Shown: piece by piece, positions 17,850 to 27,017 of the stretch
Layout: the number at the start of each line of letters is the position of its first letter
How positions within the stretch are numbered: position 1 is the first letter of the stretch
Assembly: GCA_003427395.1 (NCBI GenBank)
Contig: BFEA01000697.1
Coordinates: 1 to 27,610, forward strand
DNA: 27,610 nt
Origin: Chara braunii
Lineage: Eukaryota; Streptophyta; Charophyceae; Charales; Characeae
Direction: 5' to 3'
Position numbers and translations under genes: made by a program
Notes under the pieces: model-generated
Database searches by the model: none
What the model saw: only the letters and a program-made list of their open reading frames with translations
Told to the model about the DNA's origin: nothing

Positions 17850-18560
17850 AGTACGTTCGAAGTCTGCGGCCCATGCTACGCAATCCGAACCCCTAGCTTA
17901 CTCTTAACTTGGACCGCCGAGCGGTCCATCTGTTCACACTATTTAACTAACGCGTGCCCACAAAGTGCACGCCCACACACTCTTTGAATAAGCTATGCGT
18001 GCGCCCGCCGTCCCTGACTTCAAAGTCAGTCACAGTCGAGCGAAAAACACGCTACTTCCTTAAATTTTATCAAGAGTGCTCCCCCTGCGAGGTGCAAAAG
18101 TATGCACAATTACCCTTGTAAGGGTATTGGTGCCGATAGCGTACTACCGCGTGTACCCCCTATGCTACAACGAACGAGAAACGCCCGCGGCTGGTCCACC
18201 TCGACGATTGCAACTGATCATCTTTCGTACTGTGGACTGGTAGCTCGGCTGGGATACGCCCACCGAAGGGAGGTGACAACTCCCGTAAGGTGGAGGTAAG
18301 TCGTGCCTCGCGTAGGCCCTATCCTGTCGTAGGGGCTCGGGGGAGGTATGACTGGCGCACTCGACCGGAGCGGCTTGCGGAAGCTCCATGTGTATTTGCG
18401 ACGAGGATTAAGACCAACTCCTGCGTGACGCAGCCGGGAGGGTCCCGCTCTGCCCTGTGCGGTGCCGGACCGATGCGCTCTACACCGCCCCCATACCCCG
18501 AATCCCGCACCTTGCTGCCGATGCAAAGCACCGCCGTCTCTGAACGGCGATACCATCGGT
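17850..18560 (-). repeat. Copy C: 3' fragment of the large element
   Basis: Minus strand 18500-18130 matches plus 9140-9440, and minus 18140-17850 matches plus 2570-2800, so this copy links the two. Hairpins (plus coordinates): GGACCG/CGGTCC near 17920-17936, GCGTGC/GCACGC (17952-17972), CTGACTT/AAGTCAG near 18015-18030, GTGC/GCAC near 18092-18107 and TACCCTT/AAGGGTA (18111-18126). Several overlapping frames on both strands (18102-18647) are chance frames in GC-rich repeat. Confidence 0.55.
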
Positions 18561-18570
18561 AGCGCAGCGC
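18500..18570 (-). repeat. Repeat shared with 19110-19205
   Basis: CCCGAATCCCGCACCTTGCTGC and GTAGCGCAGC recur, slightly changed, at about 19121-19143 and 19198-19207. Both stretches contain GC-rich stems such as GCCGTC...GACGGC-like pairs. This is a second partial copy of the terminal block. Confidence 0.5.
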
Positions 18571-18639
18571 TTCAACGGAGCGCTGTCCCCCTCCGCGCTC
18601 CTTTCGAAATTTTCCTAATATTATCATGTACGTTTGTCA

Positions 18640-19060
18640 TGAAGTAAGCCACTCATAAGGAGTATTTAGCAAGGAAAATGGGTAGGTTAATGTACCTCAA
18701 ATATTTTGTGAACGAGAATGTCTTGGTTAATGCTCAGCGCCCTTGATCCCGACGGAGACGCTCCCACTACCACCAGAGGAACTCTCACTCCCATTGGTGG
18801 CACTGCTGCCTGTCGAGCTTCGGTCTTTCACGCTCCCAGTCGAGATAGTCAACAGTAGTTCTCACGTGCTCCTCCCAACACCAGTCCCACCACAACCGGC
18901 TGCCCCCCCACTGCCTCCAGAGGTGCCACTGTTGGATGTGCCTGCTGTCTCGTACTAGACTCTCTCTCCCTTCGTCGTGTTCACACTGCCATGAGTTTCG
19001 TTACTTGAATCTTGTAGATTGTCTGTTGGAGGAACCGGAATCACCCTGCTCCCTGGTATT
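18640..19060. other. Unassigned sequence; Gly/Ser-coding triplet bias on minus strand
   Basis: On the minus strand, 18950-18740 reads as interrupted Gly/Ser/Thr-rich codons (for example SGTSGGSGG and SSSGGSGS) broken by stops. This may be a decayed low-complexity linker or just GGY-rich repeat. The proline-rich plus frame 18743-18958 is its reverse. Confidence 0.25.
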
Positions 19061-19394
19061 CCGCAGGGAGACACAGTCCCTTGTCGGAGCTGAGGGCGAT
19101 GGCCAAACCTAGCCCCACACCCCGAATCCCACACCTCACTGCCGCAGAGCGCTGCCGTCCCCGGAGTATGGCGTCTCCGGACAGCGAGTATGCCTTGTAG
19201 CGCAGCCCTACCGTCTTTTCCCGATACACCCCTTGGGCGCAACATTTGGCTGCATGGGATCCGCTTGAAAAGGAGGCTACGGGTAACATCAGGAGTCGAA
19301 CTCGTGATGGGTTTGGATAAGTTACAGGTCTATATGAGTACCATTCAACCGGATTTTAAGGGCAATCTTGTACTTTTCTTTTGTCCGGGGGCGA

Positions 19395-19547
19395 GGTCCC
19401 ACTGGCAAAGAGGTTTGGATTAAGCTCCTGAATCTGGACGTGTTTTTCAAGAGGTGCAGAAAAGCAGTTCAATCTCGAATTTCTGCATCTTTCCATGGAC
19501 ATGTCCAGATTCAGGTGCTCAATTAACTTTTCTTTGCTAGTGGGACC
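19395..19547. repeat. Foldback of about 153 bp
   Basis: Arms 19395-19462 and 19480-19547. Perfect blocks: GGTCCCACT (19395-19403) with AGTGGGACC (19539-19547), CCTGAATCTGGAC (19427-19439) with GTCCAGATTCAGG (19503-19515), and TGCAGAAA (19455-19462) with TTTCTGCA (19480-19487). The size and mismatch pattern are those of a short MITE or a hairpin small-RNA precursor. A diverged relative lies at about 19893-20010 (shared TCTGAATCTGGAC, GATGC-G-A-rich centre, CCTCGGCCC end). The frame 19356-19628 reads through it. Confidence 0.65.
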
Positions 19548-19892
19548 TAGGCCCGGCGTAGGCGCGAGCAAAAGTCGATATTTGATGCGCCAGTATACGG
19601 TGTAGGAGTGGGTGGGCGGATTTTGCATTTCCGTGTTTGATTGTCACTTTCGTCTTTTCTCTCTGTGCACCTCTCTTTGGGTGCGTTTGCCGCGCGCGCG
19701 CCTTTCGAAACTGGCGGAATCGCGCAAGCGCGGGGATTTTTAAAAATTGAAAATTGAATATATTGAAAAGTGAGGGATTCACGGTCCGGCTGGAGCGAAG
19801 GCAGGTTGATTTCCCCGACGTGTGTTCTAGCCGTTTGACGACACGGTCGGAATGGAGAAAAGGCGGGGGAAAGGTCCCCCGACTGGGTCGAT

Positions 19893-20010
19893 CGTCTGAA
19901 TCTGGACTGGTTTTAACCAGAGATGCGGAGGAAAAAAAAAAAAGCAGATCAATCGCGATTTTATTCAGGCCTTCAGTCCAGTACTCTTTGATGTTGGAAC
20001 CTCGGCCCGG
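19893..20010. repeat. Diverged relative of the 19395 foldback
   Basis: Shares TCTGAATCTGGACTGG and the order of later motifs with 19427 onward, including an A-rich insertion at 19931-19943. Arm complementarity is mostly lost (CTGGACT/AGTCCAG remains). Confidence 0.4.
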
Positions 20011-20748
20011 GCCCCGAGGTAGTAGCAGCTGCAGTAGATCTTCTTCATTTTATTTTGTTTTGTTTTCTTTCAGAATCGGCTGCAGTCAATCGGATTTTAC
20101 GGAAGACTGGCAACTGGGCTTCTAATCGCCTGCCGCTTAACCCGGGAGGTTGTTTTTTCTGTCGTTTCTTTGCTTTTGAATTTTTTTTTTTTCGTTTCCT
20201 ATTTTCCTTTTTAATGGGTTGCGGGGGTGGGGGGGGGTGCGGGAAGGGAGTAGCCTCTAACCTTCTGAACGCATACTTACACTACCGGACTTTCCAGGAT
20301 GTATATGACTGGAATAACGCCTTTGATCAGGATGTATCGGACCGTAATTAGCTCCAGAGGTCAGTGCCAAAAGTCATATATAGTAGTGCGAGGATAGGCT
20401 CGAGGTGTCTCAGGATTCGAAATCGTATTTAAAAAAAAAAATCGTATTATAACAGTTAGGCCCTCGCTCCACTACTCTCCACACGAACAATAGACAAAAA
20501 ATATGGCAATGTATCTTTCCACGTTCTAGGGAAGATTCCGTCGCATTTTACATTACACATTTGTTTGGAGAGAAGTGGAGCGACGCCCTTAGACGTCTCG
20601 ACATTCAGACAGACGGGCGGGGTGCACGGGGGTTTGCCGAATGGAGAGGGCCCTTGGCGGGGCCTTTAGAGAAAAAGTGTAGTGCGGCATCTTCGGCTCT
20701 TGGCGGGGTACTCACACCCCCATGGAGCTTTTTTCTGGACACGAATCT
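20011..20748. other. Unassigned sequence with homopolymer runs
   Basis: T-rich (20170-20190), G-rich (20221-20240) and A9-A11 runs. No gene recognised. Confidence 0.3.
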
Positions 20749-21042
20749 GGCCATCGCCCCACCACTCTCGAAATGTGCAAAATGAGAAAGAACTTCCGCC
20801 TAGAAGATGGCCAGGTGCACCCACCACATTTTTGTCTTTTTCACATTTCGAGAGTGGTGTGGCGAGGCCCTTAACACCGGGACTTCCCTCGACGAACTTC
20901 ACGGCAATCTCACGTCCAGAGGGCCTCGCCACGCCACTCTCGAAATGTGAAAAAGACAAAAATGTGGCGGGTGCACCTGGCCATGTTCTAGCAGGAAGTT
21001 CTTTCTCATTTTGCGCATTTCGAGAGTGGTGTGGCGATGCCC
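20749..21042. repeat. Nested foldback: two 123-bp arms, each itself a small TIR element
   Basis: Arms 20749-20871 and 20920-21042 are near-perfect inverted copies with a 48-bp spacer. Each arm begins and ends with a 23-bp inverted motif (CCACCACTCTCGAAATGTG type) at 20755-20778, 20842-20864, 20927-20949 and 21013-21036, so four copies alternate in orientation. Each arm thus looks like a MITE of about 110 bp, and the whole like a MITE inserted or duplicated head to head. The overlapping frames 20666-21055 (-) and 20682-21059 (+) encode similar peptides only because of the symmetry. Confidence 0.8.
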
Positions 21043-21800
21043 TTAGTATGCCCATTTAATGTCGATCGAGTAGGCCTCGTGTCACTGTGCACCTTGTCCT
21101 TCCCTTCTCTTCTCCATCTTCACGCCATTTTTCAACCCTTCGTCTGTTGGTCTTCCATCGAGGGCGATTCGTGCCTTGATGAGCGTTTCCCCTCTCCTTC
21201 CTACGTAGCATTGCAGCAGTCCAGCTGTGGGCGGGGGTGATTGACTTCTCTGCGCTTTCGAGATCACCATCTACCCGCCGGTTCTCTCGACTCTACCGTC
21301 GTGCACACAAGTGTCATGTTTCAGATTCATTCATTTTTTAGAGTATTAATTACATTTCAGAAAGTTTTTTTCCCCCCCCAAAGTGCTTGCTGCTGACCGG
21401 CGCGGAGGTAGAAAATTCATCCACGTCGACAGGCCTTCGCCTTCCCCCTCATCGCTCCTGTCCGTGTCGCGCGCGCACGTCTGGCTCGCTTGATGTTGAA
21501 GGAAGGATGTACTGTGAAGGAAGTCCAGATCTCTATGATGCACGGCTATGGCGGTCATTGACGGTCGGATCGCCAGTGGTGGACTTGTACACAGAAAGAA
21601 ATACAAAGGTTATCACTGTACTCATTTCGGAGGTTTCTAAGTACCACGCGCTACTCAGGCGCTTGCAGTGCTCACGTGGGGATGCTCACGTGCTGATGCC
21701 TCTCAGTTTCTAGCGGTTGCGGTGATATTGGTTCGGGGGTGTATCTTGTCACGATGTGATCGAGTCCGCCGGCGCGATGCCCAGGAGGAGCACACCTTTC
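21043..21800. other. Unassigned sequence
   Basis: No gene or repeat recognised; short frames only. Confidence 0.3.
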
Positions 21801-21924
21801 CCCCATGTCGCCGTCTCGTCCTCTCCTTCGGCCACGTCCCGCCTGGTAGTGTTACGGGTGAGAGGTACTTTCCCATGTGCTACCCTCTGTCTTCTGTACA
21901 CCACCACAACCACCTCTCCTCCTC

Positions 21925-22091
21925 CTCTTGCTTTCCTCGTATTCCTCGCTTGTTCATCGCCTCTCCTCCTCCTCCTCCTCCTCCTCCTCCTCCTCTTGCT
22001 TTCCTCGTATTCCTCGCTTGTTCATCGCCTTTCCTCTTCCTCCTCCTCCTCCTCCTCTTGCGTTCCTCGTATTCCTCGCTTGTTCATCGCC
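21925..22091 (+). repeat. Minisatellite, three units with (CTC)n
   Basis: A 37-bp unit starting CTCTTGCTTTCCTCGTATTC and ending GTTCATCGCC at 21925-21961, 21993-22029 and 22055-22091, separated by CTC-triplet tracts of different length. Confidence 0.85.
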
Positions 22092-22397
22092 CTCCTCGTC
22101 CCTCCACCCTTGCCGTCCGATTTTCTTCCTCCTCGCCCTCTCTTCTTCGACCACGTGCCCTCTGGTAGTATTACGGGTGAGAGCTTCTTCGTTCCGATCT
22201 GCTGTCCTGTGTCTTCTCGACTCTTTTCTGTACATCACCTCAACCACCTCCTCCTCCTCCTCCTCATCTCCTCCTGGTTTCCCATTACTCCTCGCTTGTT
22301 CATCGTCCTTGGCCCTTCACCCGCTCCTTCCGCTTTCCTTCACCCTCGTCCTCTTCTTCATTTCTCGATTTATGCTTGTCATTCTTGCGCAGGGGCC

Positions 22398-22446
22398 ATG
22401 GTAATGTTGTCTGCATCGCTCCAATTTTAACTGATGTCCCGAGGGA
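22398..22446 (-). mobile_element. 3' fragment of SINE-like family S1
   Basis: Minus strand TCGGGACATCAGTTAAAATT then GGAGCGATGCAGA matches plus 3266-3297. The pol III head is absent. Confidence 0.45.
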
Positions 22447-22756
22447 CCGTCCTCTTCTTCTTCGACCACGTGCCCGCTGGTGATAAGACGGGTGAGAGCT
22501 TCTTCTTTCCCATCTGCTGTCCTTTGTCTTCTGTACATCATCAGCACAACCACCTCCTCCTCCTCTTCCTGCTGCTTTCCTAGTTCCTTTGCGTTCCTTC
22601 ACCCTTGTTCCTTCATTTAATCATCGCCCTCCTTGTTCCTTCACCCTTGCCGTCCGCTATCCTTCCTCCGCTTTCTCCTCTTCTTCCTCCTTTCCTCCCG
22701 TCGCGCTCTTCGACGCCTTTTTTTTTGTGCTTACCCCCCCTCCTCCTGCCTTTTTC

Positions 22757-23108
22757 GACACAGGGAGTTGATGGTGACGAAAAGGAACGGACGAACTGTG
22801 GTTACATAATGCTGAAAAGTGGGGGATTTCGGATTGCACAGACAGGCTACGAGGGTGGTGGTGAGAGGACAGGGAGGAGGAGGAGGAGGAGGAGGTGGAG
22901 GCCTCCTGCTCGATGGCCTTGTTCGATCGAGACAGGGAGTTGGGGCTGTCGAAAAACAACGGACGAAATGGGTAACATAATGCTGAAAAGTGCGGGATTT
23001 CGGATTGCACGGACAGGCTACAGGGTGGTGATGAGACGACGAGGAGGAGGAGGAGGAGGAGGAAGAGGAGGAGGAGGAGGAGGAGGAGGAGGAGGAGGAG
23101 GAGGAGAG
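22757..23108 (+). repeat. Direct repeat pair with (AGG)n ends
   Basis: Unit 1 (22757-22893) and unit 2 (22930-23107) share ACAGGGAGTTG, AACGGACGAA, ACATAATGCTGAAAAGTG, GGGATTTCGGATTGCAC and GACAGGCTAC-GGGTGGTG, each followed by an AGG triplet tract (22877-22893; 23037-23107). Confidence 0.85.
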
Positions 23109-23333
23109 GTGTAAAAGAGTGGAGGATCCGAGGAGCTTCGGTATGTATTTTCTGCTATCTTAATGCGATATGTCCGTCCTGCTGGAGTTGTTGCAGGCTG
23201 GGTCGGGGGCGAGGGCAGCAGGCACTGCCAGGAAGCGATGCGCGCGCCGCAAGCGGCTGCTCATTGTTGTTCTAATGTGCACCGTTCTCACATTACGTGC
23301 CCCCGCGGTGCATCGTTCTCACAGCTGCATCAG

Positions 23334-23417
23334 CTTCGTTATCAGTCTGTGTCCCCACTATCGGTGTAATAGCGGCTTCGTTATCAGTGTGTGTCCTCAC
23401 GATCGGTGTAATAGCGG
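23334..23417 (+). repeat. 42-bp tandem duplication
   Basis: CTTCGTTATCAGTSTGTGTC...GTGTAATAGCGG at 23334-23375 and 23376-23417, three or four differences. Confidence 0.9.
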
Positions 23418-23649
23418 TCGTACCAGTCGTCGTCGTGGATCGTAGTGGTTCTACTCTGTAAAGGTTGAACAGGTTATAGGCACCAGGATCAGACTTCGAG
23501 GTAGCACCAGCTCAAGAGGAAGGTGCGTATCCTCTTTTTTTTTTCTTTTGTTTTGTTTTTCTTTATTTCTTTTTATTATAATATTCCCTAGCCTTGGCGA
23601 TTCTGATGTGCATCGTTCTCGGTTTTGATGTGCGTTATTCTCCGTCTTC

Positions 23650-23652
<3 letters not shown>

Positions 23653-23727
<75 letters not shown>
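23653..23727. repeat. (CT)n microsatellite
   Basis: Uninterrupted, about 75 bp. Confidence 0.97.
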
Positions 23728-23730
<3 letters not shown>

Positions 23731-23819
23731 CTTGCTGAATCGGTGTAAGGCTGTAAGGAGCAGCAATACTCTGGTCGACCGATCGTCTTGTCGATCTCGT
23801 CACTCCTCGGCATCGGTGT

Positions 23820-24075
23820 TGAAGCAGTCTAAGTATTTTTCGTCTCACGTCGATCGCTCGCACAGTCCGTCTCCGTCCGTCGCTGAAAGCAGAAGTCCTC
23901 CTCGAAGGCTCGGAGTTCAGAACTGTGGTCCACTCGATCTCCTTCATCCCTCCGCCCCCACCATTGGTGTTAAAGCAGTACATGTGATCTTCTTCTCATG
24001 TTCATCGATCTCACAGTCCGTCGAGCAGTAAATGTGATCTTCTCCTCATGTCCATCGTTCTCACAGTCCGTGCCG
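23820..24075 (+). repeat. Degenerate 50-bp tandem repeat
   Basis: AGCAGTACATGTGATCTTCT...CTCACAGTCCGT at 23974-24023 and 24024-24073, with an older copy at about 23822-23869 and related CATCGTTCTCACA fragments at 23280-23325 and 24322-24345. Confidence 0.7.
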
Positions 24076-24129
24076 CCATCGCTGAAAGTAGCAAAACCAC
24101 TCATCTTCGTCGACTGCTCGTCGTCCTCC

Positions 24130-25130
24130 TTGACCTCCTTGACCTCCTTGAGCTTTTTTTTTTAACTCGTTGGACGCTCGTCCTCATTGCCTCCTTGTCC
24201 TCCTCCGTTAGTAGTCCTCCTCGCTCCCCGACATCGCTGTGGGAGCAGTGGTGGTCTTCGTCGATCGCCGTAATTCTCATTTATTATGAATGTAATTCTC
24301 ATTTATTTATTCATTCATAATGTGCATCGCTCTCATAGTCCGTGCCGGGCGTGCCCATCTGGTCCATCGGTGTGAGCAGCAGAGCTGCACAAGTGCTTGT
24401 CGTGCGACTCGTCGAGTCGTCGTCTATCGCCGATCCTTGTCCTCCTCCGCGAGGCCTATTCGGCCCGTCGATTTCCCGGGCCCGTTGTACTCCTTGGCCC
24501 TTCGACATGGTCTGCCTCTCTTCTCGTTCTCCTTGGCATATCTTCCTTTCTCTCCGTCCGCGCCTTCGCCTCCACCCCCCTCCCGCACGTCCCTCGTTCT
24601 GAGGCTTTCGTATTTTTCATCCTTTAATGTCTTCCCCTGTTGCTTCTTCCAGCAAGTTGGTAGTCACCATAGCGGTGAATTTCCCCTTCCTCCCCCATTC
24701 TTTTCTCTCAGTTGTCCTCTTCCCGCTGTCCTTGTTGTCGAATCCTTTCTCTTTCTCTTCATCCCGATCCCTTCCGCCCTCTCAACGTACCTCCTCCATC
24801 GTGTTCTCTCTCATCAGTTCCTCCTTTCACTCCTCCCCCCCCGGCCCTCCTCCCGCCATCTGCTCACTCCCATCTCCTCCCCCTCCTCCCTACGTCTCAT
24901 TCTTGTTGTCTTCTTCCTGCTAATAGGCTAATAGCTTCCTTCTCATTTTGTTCCTCTCCTCGTCCTCTATGCGTGTCATCTGAAACTCGTGCCTACTACG
25001 GTAGGGACCGTTCCGTCGTGTGCACATTGCTCTTCTCACGAGGGGGTTCATCATTATCGTCCACGGTTTTTTTTTTTTTTTCGCTTTTTCCCTCCACTCG
25101 TTCAAGAAAGACTTGGGAGAAAAATGTGGT
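24130..25130. other. Pyrimidine-rich low-complexity sequence
   Basis: TCC/CTCCTT-rich plus strand. All long frames here are Ser/Pro/Leu-rich and open in several phases at once. No gene recognised. T16 run at about 25066-25081. Confidence 0.4.
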
Positions 25131-25175
25131 ACGCTGTCGAGACCAGGATCAAAGAGATAACAAATAAAATTGGAA

Positions 25176-25253
25176 CTTTAGGGGGAAAAAAAAGAAAGGT
25201 ACTTCAGCTTGAAGCTTTAGGGGGAAAAAAAAGAAAGGTACTTCAGCTTGACA
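25176..25253 (+). repeat. 39-bp tandem duplication
   Basis: CTTTAGGGGGAAAAAAAAGA...CAGCTTGA at 25176-25214 and 25215-25253, nearly identical. The length is a multiple of three, so the surrounding chance frame stays open. Confidence 0.95.
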
Positions 25254-25310
25254 TCGGATCTGCAGAAGGGCATTGGCACGAGAGGTCGATCTATTTGGCA
25301 GTGTGTTTCG
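25245..25310 (-). repeat. Block R, copy 1 (minus)
   Basis: Minus strand CACACTGCCAAATAGATCGA...CCTCTCGTGCCAATGCCCTTCTGCAGATCCGATGTCAAGC (positions 25310-25245) matches plus 26142-26205 and 27350-27418. See the CTCGCTT entries: this block flanks them each time. Confidence 0.6.
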
Positions 25311-25364
25311 CAAGCGCCGGGCTTGTCTTCGTCTTTGTGGTCCCGTCTTTCCTTGGCCTGGATT

Positions 25365-25480
25365 TGTTCTGTTACCTCGCTTTGCTCTGCTACCTGGCTT
25401 CGCTCTGCTACATCGCTTTCTATGTACCATATAGTAGTACCTCTCGCTTTCTCTTGCTCTGTATCAGATATCTCGTTTTT
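25365..25480 (+). repeat. CTCGCTT sub-repeats, forward
   Basis: About 18-21 bp units of TACCTCGCTTTGCTCTGCTAC type, several in tandem, imperfect. TATCAGATATCTCG ends the cluster. Confidence 0.65.
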
Positions 25481-25754
25481 TTATTTATTTAATTTCTCTT
25501 TTTAACCTTTTTCCTCCTTTTCTCCTTCTTTCGCATTTTCCTCTTTTTCTTCCTTCTTTTCTTGATTTTTGGACCTGCGGCACCTTTTTCCCCGATTGGG
25601 AGGAAATGGATACAAACTTACAGGAAAGGTTTCCTGACGGGGAGGGTTTATGACTTTTCCCTTTTTTTTTTACTTTTCAAAAATGCGGCAGCCTTGAGAT
25701 ATCATCAAAGAGCTGACTGGCCCGAGGTAATTCAGAATTTATTTCACGTCATTC

Positions 25755-25860
25755 ATCTGGATTGGAACTTGGATCTGTATTTCTTTTTTTTTTTTTTTTT
25801 TTTTTGGATCTGTATTTCAACAGTTCATTGGTGTACCAACTGAGCTAGGCCCGTTGGTAT
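25755..25860 (-). mobile_element. SINE-like S2 copy interrupted by a bare poly(A) insertion
   Basis: Minus strand carries the A box TAGCTCAGTTGG (plus 25836-25847) and a B-box-like GTTCCAATCC (plus 25759-25768). Between them, 22 T (plus 25784-25805) are flanked exactly by a 13-bp direct repeat GGATCTGTATTTC at 25771-25783 and 25806-25818. Removing the T-run and one repeat restores continuous similarity to the S2 copy at 16965-17036. Confidence 0.65.
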
Positions 25861-26095
25861 AGCTCGCTTTCTGAGAATCAGCTGCTGCGTCGCTTTTCTC
25901 TGCTACGTTGCTTTCTCAGTATCATAGACCTCGCTTTTGTCATCTTTTCTCAAATACCTCGCTTTCTCAAATACGTTGCTGTCAGATACCCTTGGTTAGC
26001 AACTGAGCAGAAAAGAGCGAGATCGCAGAGAAAAAAGAATCGAGGTAGGAGAGAGAAGCGAGGTAGCAGCAGAGAAAAGCGAGGTCAAAGACAGA
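25858..26095. repeat. CTCGCTT sub-repeats in opposite orientations (foldback)
   Basis: Forward units (CTCGCTTTCT, GTCGCTTTTCTCTGCTAC) at 25862-25985 face reverse units (GCAGAGAAAAAAGAATCGAG, GAGAGAAGCGAGGTAGCAG) at 26005-26090. Confidence 0.65.
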
Positions 26096-26210
26096 CAGGG
26101 TGACGACTATGTAAGTCTGTAAGAAGAGCAGGCGGATTGTGAAACACAGTCCCAAGTGGATGGCCCTCTCTTGCCGAAGGCTGGAGATCCGATGTCACGC
26201 TGAACTACTT
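26090..26210 (+). repeat. Block R, copy 2
   Basis: GACAGACAGGGTGACGA then ACACAGTCCCAAGTGGAT, GGCCCTCTCTTGCCGA, AGATCCGATGTCACGCTGAAC. The same series occurs at 27308-27425. Confidence 0.7.
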
Positions 26211-26535
26211 TGATTGGCCTCGCTTTCCTCCTCTGCTCGCGTTGCTCTGCCCCCCGTCGCTTTCTCCGTATCAGATACATCGCTTTCGAAGTATCAGATG
26301 CCTCGCTTTTCCCCCCCTACCTCGCTTTCTCTGGATCACACCTACGTCGATTTCTATTTGTCAGATACTGTATCACACCTTGGAATTTTTTTTTTTTTTT
26401 TTTAATTTCTATTTTTCAGAAACTGTATCACGCTTACTTTGATTTCTATTTGTCAGATACCGTTGGTGAGCAGAGAGCAGAGAAACGCGGGATCGCAGAG
26501 GACAGTGAGAACTCAGAGAAAAGCGAGGGGAAAAA
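26211..26535. repeat. CTCGCTT foldback with 31-bp direct repeats around a T18 run
   Basis: Forward CTCGCTT units at 26215-26330; reverse units GAGCAGAGAGCAGAGAAACG and GAGAAAAGCGAG at 26467-26528. Inside, ATTTCTATTTGTCAGATACT and on is repeated at 26350-26381, 26405-26435 and 26442-26466; an oligo-T (26386-26403) lies between the first two. Confidence 0.65.
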
Positions 26536-26891
26536 GTTATAGATCACCCCCGCGACAAAACGTTTGTACTCCCAACTTTGGTCCTTGATGAGGTATAGAT
26601 TGCTGGGCTGAGGGCCATGCATGCATGACTAGTTTTTCCCAAAAGCCACTTGTTCATAAAGCTTGCGGGTGATGAGCAATCGGACTGCCGCCCCCAAGAA
26701 TAGATGGGGCTCGTGTGTGTTTGTGTTTAAAAAAAAAAAAAAAAGAAACAAAATGTTTGTACTCGTTTGCCCCCGGCCGTGGGAAAAGGGGTCCGACAGC
26801 CCCCCGAAAGCCGGTGGCAAGGGGGCTCTGACGCTTCGGGGCAGGCAAGCGAGTGCAAACGTTTTTTTTTTTTGTGCGGGCGGTCTATAAC
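26536..26891. repeat. Foldback of about 356 bp
   Basis: Outer arms 26536-26571 and 26851-26891 (GTTATAGATC...AAACGTTTGTACTC against GAGTGCAAACG...GGTCTATAAC, with an extra T-run in the right arm). An inner left copy at 26754-26773 (TGTTTGTACTCGTTTGCCCC) also pairs with 26837-26861. An A15-A16 run lies at 26729-26744. Chance frames on both strands. Confidence 0.6.
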
Positions 26892-26919
26892 TCTTTTCCT
26901 AAAGCGAGGTACGTGTCTT

Positions 26920-27016
26920 CCCCCGAATAGAACGTACGGTCCATTGTGCCTGGACTGGATTTGGGGCAACTTTCAGTCTAGAAGCGACGACAATGACCGT
27001 CCGTTCTATTCGGGGG
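26920..27016. repeat. MITE-like hairpin with 15-bp perfect TIRs
   Basis: CCCCCGAATAGAACG (26920-26934) and CGTTCTATTCGGGGG (27002-27016) are perfect inverted repeats at the ends of a 97-bp unit; inside, GGTC-ATTGT pairs with ACAATGACC-like sequence (about 26938-26950, 26989-26998). No target duplication is certain because both flanks are CTCGCTT-type repeat. Confidence 0.7.
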
Positions 27017-27017
27017 G

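Larger units (their letters stand above)
21800..22570 (+). repeat. Three tandem units of about 310-340 bp, pyrimidine-rich
   Basis: A block CGGCCACGTCCC / GACCACGTGCCC, then GGT-GTATTACGGGTGAGAG, TTCCCATCTGCT, TCTTCTGTACATCA, CAACCACCTCCTCC recurs at about 21818-21935, 22148-22260 and 22460-22565. Long Ser/Pro/Leu-rich frames here (21756-22430, 21877-22404) are translations of the repeat in several frames at once, which argues against coding. Confidence 0.65.

Noticed and set aside
19280-19345. tRNA gene or SINE head (GAGTTCGACTCC on minus strand)
   Set aside because: A good B-box-like sequence, but no correctly placed A box and no cloverleaf could be drawn.
20666-21059. Overlapping genes on opposite strands with similar proteins
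   Set aside because: Explained fully by the inverted repeat symmetry.
21668-22430. Ser/Pro/Leu-rich proteins of 166-224 codons
   Set aside because: Three phases are open over the same pyrimidine-rich tandem repeats and give similar peptides; repeat-driven.
24989-25492. Frame with two KKRKV motifs like a nuclear localisation signal
   Set aside because: The motif comes from a GGGGGAAAAAAAAGAAAGG stretch duplicated in tandem with a 39-bp period; no other protein-like feature.
25755-25860. Functional tRNA gene
   Set aside because: A box is perfect but the D stem and anticodon stem do not pair, and a T22 run splits the unit.
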